DNA of 64,000 bases from positions 26,135 to 90,134 of the forward strand of contig JANBPT010000055.1 of assembly GCA_027575765.1 (NCBI GenBank), given 5' to 3'. The notes beneath the pieces were generated by a model. The model worked only from the letters and a program-made list of their open reading frames with translations. It searched no databases and was not told the origin of the DNA. Below, piece by piece: positions 43,797 to 55,572 of this stretch. The position numbers were made by a program, and so were the translations under genes. The first letter of the stretch is position 1, and the number at the start of each line of letters is the position of its first letter. The DNA comes from Tieghemiomyces parasiticus. Taxonomy: Eukaryota > Kickxellomycota > Dimargaritomycetes > Dimargaritales > Dimargaritaceae.

Positions 43797-44331
43797 AAAG
43801 ACGGGGGGAAGGGAGGATATCGTCGGCGGCCAGTTAATGGATCGAGATAGGAGACGTTGCGTAGCTAAATGACCGGCTGCGGCGATTTGGTAGGTCAAAA
43901 GATGGGCGAAGGGGCTACGCCGGAAGATGCCCGACGGCGAAGGGCCCATGCGGTGGAACTTGCACGTCAGCCTACTTGCGTGAAGTACCAGCTCAGTCGC
44001 GTGCCGACGGCTCATTATGAGCCTACCGACCGTCTCTCTTTTGCCGTCAGTCACTTTACGTTGAGAAATGCTCGACCATCGAGCTTTACAAGCCACCCGG
44101 CTCCACATACCCGTTTAGGACCATAGGAGCTCTGCTAGCCTTTAAAAATATTTTAGGCAAGGCTCTATTTCGTAGTCGGGCTGAGACGGTGGGGGAGATT
44201 CTATTGTTTAGTGGAGCTCAGCCAAATATCAAACCGCCGGGGAGGAGTAGTTAGCAGGAGGTGAGGTGCATGAGAGGATAGAAAAGGCTGCCGTTTAGTC
44301 GGGTTCGATAATTAAACAATTAAAGGGGAGA
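43797..44331. other. CTNNBL1 promoter and 3' end of first 7TM gene
   Basis: A 535-base gap between two minus-strand genes. No supported coding frame. Confidence 0.5.
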
Positions 44332-47300
44332 CTAAGTTGTAGAGGACGGACGTGCGGGCGCGGGGGCTTCCGACGTGGGCCTGGGACTGGGTAGCGGTCG
44401 CAACGATGCCCGCGTGCCCATGATACGGATCTCGAATTGACGGCGGGGAGGTGCAGGCGATAAACCAGCCAGCGGCGGACCTGTCACCGAGGGGTTTACC
44501 ACCGCAGAGGCGGGGATCACTGGGCCGGTGGGTTTGGCCTGGGGTCCGTTGACGATGCTGTGGGACACAGTCGACGTGGTAGGAAGTACCGACCCATCCA
44601 CCTTGCTCATAGTCACCGGGGTCAGCTCGGGTGAGTCGTGTACCCGCAGGGCCCAGATGATGAGGCAGGTCAGAATAAAGGATGCCAGGTTTTGGGTGCC
44701 GGCACGGGCGACGACAACCCAGGGTATACTAGTCCACTTAGGGTTGTTGAGGGCCGAGCAGAACGATATGAGCGATAAAGACAAGAAACTACCATAGCAG
44801 AGCCGGGTGAGCTGATGGAGTAGGGAGGGGAGGGACAGCGGTCGACAAGCAGTCCTTAATGCCGGGGTTAGCACACGAGTAAGGGAGGCGCAGTAGCGAC
44901 AGCACAGAAAGGGCACGCTTGCCCTTGAGGCTGTATGGAGACGGGGCAGACAGCGTGCCAAATGAGAGAGTGGCAACCTACCTTGGCTAAGGCGCTTTTT
45001 AGGCCGTCAAACACGAACCCCCGGAAAATGTACTGCAGGAAGATAAAGCCTGGAGGTAGGAAGGGTGGGTGAAGCGCGGACGAGGCAAAGGTGTCAGTGA
45101 GGATCGGCCGTGGGGCAAGCGGAATCGAGGGATGTGACTTGCGCAGCCTTAAGGCAACCCTGTCCCCGCCCTGGTGCTCGCCAAGGGACAGGCCATGGTG
45201 CGACCAGCTTGAGCGGCGCCTTACCGTAGACAAACAGACCAATCCCTTGAATGGCGAAGAGAGGCGGCCAGACGTAGTTAATGGTGACCCGCTTGATTAG
45301 ATTCATTACTACCGACGGGTATATCACCAACACGAGGTTTAGTGCACAGTAAAAGTAGGTGAAGGCACACACCGCGAGCGTGTAGTAGTAGAAAGTGGAG
45401 GCCAGCCTTGGACTCTGGATTTTTCGGATAATGCCGATCCTAATAGAGATGGGGAGACAGGACGGTGACCTTCAGGGCCCGCAATTAGCAAAACTAGTAA
45501 GGGTAGGGCTGGATAGATGGAAGGCGGCCCCGGAGCCGCTCAGCCGATTTCAAACAACATACTTCACAATCGACGCTTACCATTTGATCATCATCCAAAA
45601 GTAGCAGGTGTAGAGAGCCACCCAGGATAGGTACCGTATCGTCTCCTCGAAACGGGTCTTGGACTCGCCAATGGGGGCGAGAATGCTGCCTGGAGGGAAG
45701 GAAGGTAGAGGGATGTCGCGGACGGTGCGGTCGAGTCGGTTAGTTAAGCGGGTCGGGCGGTCGATGAAATAGTAATGGGAGCTGGCGCCGCCGCCAGGAT
45801 ACCTCAGTGGCTACTTACCGAAGGCAAAGAAGGCTGCACTGAGCAGGACGCCCACTCGGGAATCGAATGGCCGCCGGGTGGACCATAAGATTACCGCGAC
45901 GTAATAAAAGCTGGCCGCGATGAGTGGAAGGAACTGGAGAGTTGGATAGGGAAAGGTGTACAAAACTTGACCCGCGTCAGTACGTTGGGGCACGGAGGAA
46001 TCCTCAAATCTGGCGGACCGGTTGATTGGCGTGGTTGACTGCGGGCCGGGCTTTAATCAGCTTATCACTCACCAATACGTAGCGGAATACTGTGTGGATA
46101 GTCTCGAGGGCCGAGGCGCGGTACCGGTTCCAATAGCCAGGATCTGACAGAGCGGACGGTGCGTACGAGGCGACATGGATGGCGATATGGGGGGGGCAAG
46201 TTAGTCAGGTGAGCGCTAGGGGGACAGGCATCCTTACTCCGTGTCTTGCAGTGAGGGCTCCGCCCGAGGCAACGGGCGGAGTTGTCTAGTAGAAAGAAAG
46301 AGAGAGAAAGAGGGCAAGGCGCCGTGGCGCGTGAAGAATGGTACCAACCGGCCGGAGAGGGCGGGAGCGATGGTGATCGAGAGAGAAGCTCGGCCCATGT
46401 AGTGTTTTGGAAACAAAGGACTGGATCCGCGATTATCGCCTGCTCGGCCACACCATCCCACTACACCGCTGGAATACCGTGTCACCCGCGCCTCAGCCTA
46501 TTGTTCACACAGGCTCCGCTGCCTGACAATTGATGAAAAATGTCCCTCCCCCATCACCGCCCTACCTCCCGCCCCGACAAAATCCCGATATCAGACTCGC
46601 TCGGCCGGGGTGGACGGGTCTCGGACGATACCACGTGCCATGCTATCGACCCCACTCGTGTTAGCCCCATGGTCTGCAGCTTACCTTGCTGTACACGTGC
46701 GGCGAGTGGTCCGGCGGTCCGAGTACGCTGCCAGAGTGCGGCGGCGGTGTCCCGGCCAACCAGGGCCAAATGGACGTTGAGAGGCCGTGCCGACTGGAAT
46801 TCGTGGAAATCCTCGTCCTTGGAATTACCAAAGTTCTCGCCGCTGTTGAGCGTAGCCCCCAAGATAATCAATTGGACAGCCGGATAGCCCGCCGTTTTCA
46901 GCTGCGGCAGAATCTTTCGGAGGCCATCGAATACCTAGCAAGTGGAACCAGATAGCGAAATGGTTGGTGTACGTGGGGGAGGGGAAGTTAGCGGCCTGTG
47001 CGAGGGCGAAGCGCCGAGTTGAAAACGGAGGAGGTTGCCCCCCGCCCACCCCCCTCCCCAGCAACCCCACTACAACGACGCCAGGCGGATGTCCCGCCTA
47101 GTCAGCTATGGGACTTACCGGTCCGTATGAGACACATCCACTGCCATCGACGCTGTTGCGATCGACGAGGAGGATGGTGCCGTTGGCCTGAGCACCGGCT
47201 AAGGTTGCGTTACGGGCGGTTGGCCATGGCGGCGGCGCCAAGCTTGCGACACACGCGCCTTGCACCACAACAGGTAGTATGACGCCAATGAGATCGTACT

Positions 47301-47469
47301 TGGGTTCTTCGAAGCCTTCGAAATCGTACGATGGAAAGGTTTGGACGGCCTGGGGGTTGGTTGGATCGACTACCGTGATCCAGGCAGACACCGTACCGAG
47401 TGTTAGAAGTGTGATAAAAACAACGCGTAGTAGGCTGCGGTATTTATCAAGGGGAGAGCCGAGACGCAT
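44332..47469 (-). CDS. PA-like ectodomain seven-helix membrane protein, paralogue 1
   Basis: Eight minus-strand exons: 47119-47469, 46685-46934, 46073-46143, 45819-45933, 45581-45689, 45225-45439, 44982-45049 and 44332-44811, giving 552 residues. A signal-anchor or signal peptide (about 10-30) is followed by a lumenal domain of about 170 residues. Its segments GVILPVVVQGACVASLAP, ANGTILLVDRNS and YPAVQLIILGA resemble a protease-associated (PA) domain. Seven hydrophobic helices follow, starting near residue 215, with short loops such as GESKTRFEETIRYLSW and IGIIRKIQSPRL. A cytosolic Pro/Ser/Thr-rich tail ends the protein. The order ectodomain, seven helices, cytosolic tail is that of a receptor, but no G-protein motif or ligand is evident. 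Residues align along the whole length with the neighbouring gene at 48808, and the two have identical exon lengths in the shared part. Confidence 0.8.
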
Positions 47470-48807
47470 GTTGAGGACATAGGGCGCCGGTTGGTCGGCG
47501 GGCGGCAGGTAGTGCGCGGTGAACCAAAGGGGTGCAGGTTCGGTCACACTTGACGAGGTGGAAAGGGAGGGGATGAGCCGATGTGTAGATGTGTTACTGC
47601 AGTGGGACGAAGAGGCTCACGGCGATGGAGGTGTAACGGCCAATAGGCAAAGAGTGGACGGCAATACGTCAATGGAATCGGTCAAGCAGAAATTTAAGGA
47701 GCAGGGCAGTAGCGGTGAGACGTGTGGACGGGGATTAAGCCAGGAGGGAATGCAGGTGCGGAGTGTCAGATTATAAGACTGCTGTAAAGGTAATGCATGG
47801 GATGCCGTAGAATGCAAGGAGGCCCAGAAAACGGTAAATGATGCTATGCAGGGATGTGATGAAAGGAGAGGCGAAATAATCGGTATCGGTGAATTGGAAA
47901 AGCTGAAATGTGGTCGCGTTGAAGGAATGGCGGCGAAATCCGTATTTAAAGAGTGGCCCAAGGCGGAGTGGCCGCTCTGCTAAACTATCCCCTTAGCACG
48001 CCGGTTCCCACCCAATTTTCGTCGCCCTCCCCCTCTTTCGCATCCCTTCAACCATTCTGGTCTTTGTATGGCCCCGATGGCCGGTATGGATCCACCCTAA
48101 ACCCTTTGTTACATGCCCTTTGAATTACGACGTGCAGTGCCCTCGAAACAACCATCGGCCACTCTACAACCCCCCCCCATCTCTCCGTCTTCACTGCGTC
48201 CTCATGTACCGTCGTGAAACTACGCATAAGGGCCGGCGCAGACGGGAGCCTTGGAACAAACGGGTATCACGGCGACCGCACATTGGTACACTGATTAGGG
48301 TGAAGAAGACGATATGTGCACTCCCAGCAAGAATATAGTTTGGGACGGATGAGGCAGATATGGCCATCATATAATTGTCTTGTATACAGGGCATCCTACC
48401 CGACCCCATACCAGAGAATTTCTATCGCTACCATCCCATCTGCCGTTATTTACTTAGCATCCCATTTTAGTATGTGGAGAGCACCTGTAGCGCCTAGAAC
48501 TCTGGTCATCCGTGTTGCTCAGCAGTTGCAATACATGTATCTAACTAGTGCCCGCATCGTCACCTTGGTCGTTGGCGGCTGTGACTCTCACCCCCTCCCC
48601 TTCCCGTACACATTTGTCATGTTAGCGCCTCCGTTCCATTTTTAATCCAATGCGGATATATTTAAACGCGAATACCGCCAGGTCCAGTGACCGGGGCATG
48701 TGAAGATGTATTAAGCGCTGTACAGGAAAGTCCGTGCGGTAACCGAGATCCTAAAGGCGATCCAACCCAATAAACTGGATCACCCCAGTTTGGCGAAGAA
48801 GCAGCCG
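47470..48807. other. Gap between the two 7TM paralogues
   Basis: 1.3 kb containing the promoter of the first paralogue and the 3' flank of the second. No supported gene on either strand. Confidence 0.5.
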
Positions 48808-51301
48808 TTAGATAAATTTGGGACGGTCCGTAGCGTCCGGAGGCCCTTGTAGTCGAGCCTGGCTACTCGGGCTCGATAGGGCCACATCGTCGTAGTGAAG
48901 GAAGGCGGGCGAGGATTGATGGGCATTTTGCGCCAGACTATCCTGGCGGAGCCGGTAATTGTACAGATCAGCCTTAGTGGGTAGGACACAGGTGGCGGCG
49001 GATCCAAGGCTGGCCTCGCACATGGAAGCCGAACAGCTGTCAGTATCCAGCTGGGGTACCTTGAGTCCTGCAGTCGCCCCGGGACCGGCCGGAATGACCT
49101 CGTCCATCACTGTTTCAGTCTGGGAATGCGTCGAGGCGCTAGGCATCGTTTGCGGATTGGCCGCCAGGGGCTGCTCCTCGTGCACCCGAAGGATCCATAA
49201 GGTGACCCCGGCCATAGCTGCTACGGCGATATTATAGATATAAATCCGTACGGGGGATACCCACAAATACCCGCTGAACAAGGTGGTGGTCAAGACGGTG
49301 CATATGGCCATGACGATGTAGCCGGCGAACGTGCAGTAGGAGAGGTATGTCAACTTGCGGAAGGTCTTGCGGAGACCATCGTACCCCACTAATCGTTGAA
49401 TGTAGCGCAGAAATCGCGTCCCTAGGAGAATAACAGGTACAAGGAGAGGGGGATGATAAAGGACCATGGGTTAGTCGATCCATGGGACAGGGGTGATTAT
49501 TAATTTACCTGACGAACCTATGCGAAAATCGGCTAAAACAGAGGGCCTTTTCTCCATTGTCGGTGTGGAAGGCCTGGACACAATTGCATGCTTAACATGA
49601 AAGACCACTTACCGTAAACTAACATTAATATAGCTTGTAGAACCAGAATACTCGGAAGTATGACTGTGTTGATAATACCCAGGATGGCGCTGGTGATGTC
49701 GTCAAGTAGCACGGCGTTGATACAGTTGATAATCGACGTGAAGACCATCATCGCCATCCCTACATAGATGATGTAGTAGAAGGCCTGCCAGAACCGCGGC
49801 TTTTGCGTCTTACGGATGATGTTGGCCCTGGATAAACGGTACGGATGACGTGAAATAAACAGCGAGGGCGGGTCAGTACACCGCATGGCTAGGATAAGGG
49901 GTCCAAAGCCTAACCAATGCTCGGGGGTCAAACTTACCAGCTCAGGAGGACCCAGCTGTAGGTACAGAACCCGGCCAGCCAGCCGATGTAACGAACAAAA
50001 ACCTGATAGCGATCCTGTGTATAGCCCACGGGCGCAATGAGACAGGATATGAGGAACAGGATAATACAGAGAAGAAGCAGTACCCGCCTGTCCCGGAGAG
50101 TACGGAAATTATAAAGGAACCGTACAAAGTGATAGAGAGTCAAAAACCCCACGGGTATGACCTAGAGGGGCGGGTCGGGGGAAAATGGCGAATAATCGAG
50201 GATAAATAGGGTGGCATGATGCCGGTAGTTAGTACACGTACGTGGTGACACCGCCAAGCTTGGCGTACGATGCTGTCGGCTAAAGCGCGCCTGTCAGGTT
50301 GAGGAGAGGGGAAACACTCACCATTAAATAACGAATTAGGACCATGGAGGTACCAAGGGGGGAGCTTCCCAGGCGATTCCAGGCCCCGGGATCTAGGTAG
50401 GGTAGATAGCGTGGTATGGGAATGGGAGAGTGCGGCGTGTTAGGAAAGGGATAGTTCTCCTCGTCTTGGTTATCCAGACCTGGGGAGAAGGCCAAAGACC
50501 GTCGGTGACTGGCTTACCTTCGGCCGCGGTCGCTAAAAGGGGAAATTCGGCTTGCGCCCGGGCAGAGAGTTGGTAGGCTACGTTCCGCCCAAGGTAAGCC
50601 ACTTGGACTTGGTGGGGCTTGTCTTTGGCGAACGACTCGTAGTATTCATCTCTGGAGCCACCGAAATAGAGATTATCGGCGAGGAGCGCTCCGAACAGCA
50701 GTAGAGTGACGGTAGGATATGCCCTACTCTCGATGGCCGTGATGAGACGCTGCATCTGCTGCATGACCTGCGTTATGGTACCGTGTGGAGCGGTGGGAGT
50801 TTAGTCGGGTAGGCCCGGGGTATATAGTTTAACACATTAACAACTGACATGACGGTAAGGAGTGCAGCCCGATCTTGATGGATCCCGAAGTTGACCAAAG
50901 CGGCGGCATAGCAGATCGACAACGAGCCGTGATCGGACTGTCGTCCAAAAGTACGGATATTGAAGATTTACCTCAATGTAGCCCTGACAGCCACCGGCCT
51001 GGGCCTGGTCACGGTCAAAGAGTAGAAAAGTGGACTGGACGCTGCTGGCGAGAGTGCCATTGGCCAGCGTGTAGTCCAGTGTTTCGGGGGACCAGGTGTC
51101 GCCGGGCGCCACCAACCGGCAGCCGGACTTGATTCCGATAGGCAGTACGATACCCGTCATGGTATAGGACGGCGCGGGGTCGCCCTCATAGTCCACAGAC
51201 GTATAGGCCACGGTGGCATTGGAATTATTATCGGTGACATACAGCCAGGCCCGACAGAGAAGCGGGCCCAACAGAAGAATGTAGGCAAGACTAAAAAGCA
51301 T
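48808..51301 (-). CDS. PA-like ectodomain seven-helix membrane protein, paralogue 2
   Basis: Six minus-strand exons: 50972-51301, 50518-50767, 50322-50392, 49938-50161, 49613-49827 and 48808-49421, giving 567 residues. The signal peptide is MLFSLAYILLLGPLLCRA. The ectodomain carries GIVLPIGIKSGCRLVAPG, STFLLFDRDQAQAGGC and YPTVTLLLFGALL, a PA-like pattern. Seven helices follow (for example RVLLLLCIILFLISCLIAPV, ILGIINTVILPSILVLQAIL and YNIAVAAMAGVTLWILRV). A cytosolic tail of about 120 residues is rich in Ser, Thr, Ala and Gln. Exons 2 to 5 correspond to exons 2 to 6 of the 44332 gene with equal lengths (250, 71, 224 = 115+109, 215). Two introns of the first paralogue are missing here. The acceptor of exon 3 was chosen because it gives the same length and phase as in the paralogue. 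Function is unknown. Confidence 0.8.
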
Positions 51302-53675
51302 GGCGTCCGAACGCAGGCTGTATGGGAGTGAAGTACCCGAAAAGCGTGTGTGTGCAGGGTCGCCGGGACTAACCCGAGGTCGAATTTATACACCCGTTCC
51401 TTGGGCAGTGCCCGCGTCGAAAGGGGGTAATGGAAACAGTAGGCACAATATTCGTGGGGTCCGAAATCGACACTTAATAAAACCTTGGAGAGTGATGCGG
51501 GTAATTAGTAGGTGACTGCACAAATTGTTGAGTGAAAACACGCAAGCGAACGACCGATGCAGAGAAACAAGTCGAGGTGCGAAGATGGGGCTAGATAAGG
51601 TAAGGCTGAGATAGGTGCCGGAGTACCGACTGGGTGGTACGCGGAGGGGGGGGCAAAAAAACCGCCAGAGCAAAAAAGGACCCCTATGGTGGGTCTCAAG
51701 ATGTAGGCTAACGGCAGACAATAGATAGCACGATAAGTCAATGCACTACGGATAATTACGTGCCCAGAAGCTGTGTGAAAGATTATAGTAGAGGCCTAGA
51801 GAGAAATGACCGCTGCAATGATAGGGTATAATACAGAGACGACGAGTTAGGAGGGGGCGCGGGTGGTCGGGCCCACACGGTACCTTTATAGGGGCCGAAG
51901 AGTGTGGCACCGGGTCGTCGGCTGGCGTAGGAAAAGAACAGGAGGGGGGCAGTACGAGTAGGTCCATATCTGGAGGGCTGAGGCGAAGGAGGCTAGGGCA
52001 CAAAGATCATTCGGACCGGGGGGGACCAGATGCGCGTGCCAGCTCACCTCTCTGGCGCCGCTATTAGCGGGTCCCGGACAGGTCCCGGTCCCCCATCCCT
52101 GCGTTGAAAGGCAAAAGGGGGGGGTCTCCTTTCTTTCGCCAGTCGGATTGGGTTTTTTTTTGCCTTCTCACTCTCCTCTCTACCGCCGCCCCTTTTTTAC
52201 ATCCATCTGCCCTGGAGATACCGTCTCATGTTAAGCCTTTGTTCCCGCCGCGGGCCCGCCTTACAAATATAGGCCTTTGGCTTGATAGCCAGCAGGAAGT
52301 GCGGCCGGAAAAGTCGACTACATGAGCTGTGAAAATTGTCCCCCTCACTCGACATGCTTCTGCCTTACGACCAGGAAGAGCTAATCGATTTCCAATACCG
52401 CGGGAATCCAATGTAACCGGAAGGGCTAGACTATCGAGTGTTAACATTCTCACTTACGATGGCCGATCTGACCGTCTTTTCCCGGACAATCTTGGACCCC
52501 TAATTTGAAGTGATCAGCGCCTCGTTTCCCGCGCCTACTAGCTACACGGGCCGCTGGAAGCTGCCACCACCACAACCACGTCTTATTGACGGTCAATTAT
52601 TGGTATTGGTACAATGTGCTACCTCTGGATTGCCCACCACCAGCTGCCCATACCTGGGTTGGAAACGTTCACCTGCTCTACATTATATCACTTGTACTAT
52701 TGCCATCGACCTGCCGTCAACAGGGGGCACCTAGCCGCGCCACCTGATAAAAAACGTTGGCGGTACATGGCAGCCAGGCCCTAGCTTACTGTACGAAATT
52801 TACCAAGCTGGTTGTAAAAAGATGTCGCACCAGCGCGCTGAGAAATGAGGGTAGGATAGTGATACACGGACGGACTTATCAAAAGGAAATGAAGCGGAAT
52901 CACTAGAAGGCTAGGCCAGGGTCATACCACCGACCTCCTCCCCTGCCCACACCCTTACCAGTGGTGGTTGCGACAGTTGGAGGAACACGAACTGGTCGGT
53001 GTGGCTCGGCCGCTAGAATCCTCTCAGATCAGCGAGCAGAGAGAGAGAGTTAGATGCAGACTGGTAGATGAGTTGCTAGACTTTCGCTATACAGAATAGA
53101 TTGGAGGAAAGCAATTAGACATATCACCAAGGTCTCCAATCGGTAGGTCATCATAATGATCTGACGTTTCGATAAGCCCGATGATGACCCGCTAGCCATC
53201 ATTGACGTCCGCTGTGTCTTTCCAAGGTAGCTCGCATGCGCGCCGTACACGGAAGAGGCAGAACAAAATCGCAGTCACTCTACAGGTGGTGAGCTACAAA
53301 GACTTGCCCTGAGCAGCGATGCGGGTTCCATGGTATAATAATAGGACCATTGTGGCGACCTGATCAGCTCAGCTTAAGTCCAACCGCTCGACGGATGTGA
53401 ACGTGGCCGGCGTAGACCGTAACAACAACCCCTGCGGGTGCAGCCAACATTCGGCCTACAGTATATTTTTGGTACCAACCTGCATCACATTGGCCAATTT
53501 TGCGCTTGTCGATTAGGTTTATGGTCGAGCGGTAGCTGCTGACCGCAATTATAACAGGTTAGGTCATGTACAGGTCCATCGGGAAGGGAGGAGGGGGGAA
53601 AGGTTGCCACCGATGAAAGGTAAGAAAGAAGAGGCGTAGGACGGGAGGAAAGGACCCCCCTCTTTCCCATTCTGG
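51302..53675. other. 2.4 kb gap between 7TM and RING genes
   Basis: Contains the promoter of the 51301 gene and the 3' flank of the next. Frames up to 111 codons lack domains or splice support. G and C runs and a CT-rich block near 52130-52200 are visible. Confidence 0.45.
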
Positions 53676-55572
53676 TCAATACACCACGCGCTGGCCGCAG
53701 AGGGGGCATTTGGCGGCCTTGGTAGTGAGCCAGGAGACGACACACTCAGAATGGAAGAGGTGACGGCACGGTAAATGACAGGCCTTCTCCCCCGCTTCGA
53801 ACTCTTCGCTGCACACCCCGCACACAGGCGGCCCGTCGACGCGGCCCTTACTGCCGGATGACTTGAGAGAGGACATTTGGGTTTCAGAATCCCCGCTGCT
53901 CTGCAACTTATCGCAACCCGTAGTAGTGAGGAGGCCTGTCACGTCTGTCGAGCCGAACGTGGTCATGGGGAGGTCATTGATAGGGTAGGAGACAGGCCCG
54001 GTCTTGGTCGACCGGCCCCGGGTGGCTTCCTTCCATAGGAACTGGTTTCGGCGGTTCATCATCACCTGCATGATCGGTAACACTGAATCACTGGAGGAGA
54101 TATCCCCTAGCCTACCATCGGCGACGGTTCGTACGGGTTCGTCATGGAACTGCGTCTCGTCACTACCGGCGGTGGTTTCCGGATCCTGGGAAGTGGTGCA
54201 CTTATCCTGGTTTATGTACAGGAGGACCGGGTGGGGCTCGACGAGACCCAGGGGCAGGCTGGCCCGTAGGTTGGTACTTTGGAGTCGCTGCACGACTTCC
54301 CGGTGTGACTGGGTGAAGCTCCGTAGATTGGCCGGCGTCAAACGCACCTCTGGGATTTGTTTGAAACGAGCGGTGGAAAGCGGGGGTGCCGTTTGGGATA
54401 CGGGGGCACGCACTAGGATAGCGTCAATCTTAGGCCGGCGGCGACCGTAGGTACGCTCCATTGCCTTTTCACGCTGCCGCCGGCGGTTGGCCCGGACGCG
54501 GCGCAACAAGAAAAATCCGACGACTAGGATGGCAGTCCCCAAGTCGGAATTCATAATAGGTGGCGAAGGGAAAAGGTGAGTATGGATTTGAATATAGGGG
54601 CGGTAGACCGCAGTGTTGCCCCGTTCGCTTCGTAGTACGACGGCCCCTGGAGCTTCTATGAAAAAAAAAAATCGTAGGTCGCGGCTCCGTTCGAAATGGA
54701 ATGGCGACAGAAAACTTACTGGCAAAGAAGACGACCAGGCTACCCACGGTGGCCCCGACAATGACTGGGGTGTTTGATTTGCCGGAATCATCGGAATTAT
54801 TGAAAGCGAGGTGAAAAGTAAGGGCCAGGCTAAGGTAGTTGGACTCTCCGGGAGGAACGGAGTCCTTCGCCAGGGTACTTAGTCGGCCTACCAGATAGTC
54901 GGTAAGCTCAGAAGCGGCGATGAACATGGGTAGTCGGACCAAACTATCGGACACCTCGAGTTTGTAGAAATTGCTACTGGATGGCCCCTGCCCGACGATG
55001 GCCGCCACCACCTGAGGATCCTGAAGGTTATTCAGCGTGTCGATAACCTCTGTAGCGTTGTTGCTAAGCATTAAAATGATGCGATCGTGGCCGACAGGTA
55101 GTTCGGGCGTTTGACTGGCCTTGTATTGGTAGAGTAGCCCCTGAGCACATAGATAGCGGTTCGCAATAGAAATAAGGAGAATAAGAGGAGTGACGGTGTG
55201 TGAGCCGTCCAAGGTGCAAGTAAGGCGATTCAATCGACGCCGAGGATGGCTGACCGACCGGTGGTGCCAAAGCTCCACCAGAGACAACTCGGTTCGCGCC
55301 CTCCCGCTCCCGTCGAACATGGCGGGTAAGTCACGGTCACTTACCTGGTATGTTGAGTTATCGGATGGGATAGGGGCGCCGTATTGCAGCCTGATGAAAT
55401 TGGTCCGAGTGGTCGCGGTGGTGTTGCCGATCACCTGATGGGTACTCGAATTAACCCGAACCACACTGTCCAACACGTCCATCGTCTGACCGACCACCAG
55501 ATGGGTGACACCGCACAGAGCAACCAGGATAAGGCACGTGAACCGCATGGCGAAATGGATAAGCAGGTTCAT
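53676..55572 (-). CDS. Single-pass membrane RING-H2 protein, probable E3 ligase 1
   Basis: Three minus-strand exons: 55345-55572, 54720-55140 and 53676-54523, giving 498 residues. The architecture is signal peptide (about 9-28), lumenal domain (about 29-200), one helix (about 207-230, reading VIVGATVGSLVVFFAIVGFF), a basic stop-transfer (RRVRANRRRQ), a long polar cytosolic region, and a C-terminal RING-H2 at 451-492. The RING shows CGVC, then LPCRHLFHSEC, then CPLC, with the Trp that contacts E2 enzymes (VSWL). The lumenal part has PA-like features (DRIILMLSNNATEVIDTL, VVAAIVGQG, LPMFIAASELTDYLVGRL) and several N-glycosylation sites. PA-TM-RING proteins such as RNF13 and yeast Tul1-type ligases sort or degrade membrane proteins in the endosome-Golgi system, so that role is inferred. 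A second ATG at 55548 could also be the start. Confidence 0.82.

Noticed and set aside
45934..46002. Longer version of 7TM paralogue 1 exon 4 starting at 46002
   Set aside because: In frame, but its acceptor is poor. The acceptor at 45933 has a strong pyrimidine tract and gives exactly the length and alignment seen in paralogue 2.
50393..50479. Longer version of 7TM paralogue 2 exon 3
   Set aside because: In frame with other AGs, but it would leave an intron of 38 or 53 bases and break the exact 71-base match to paralogue 1.
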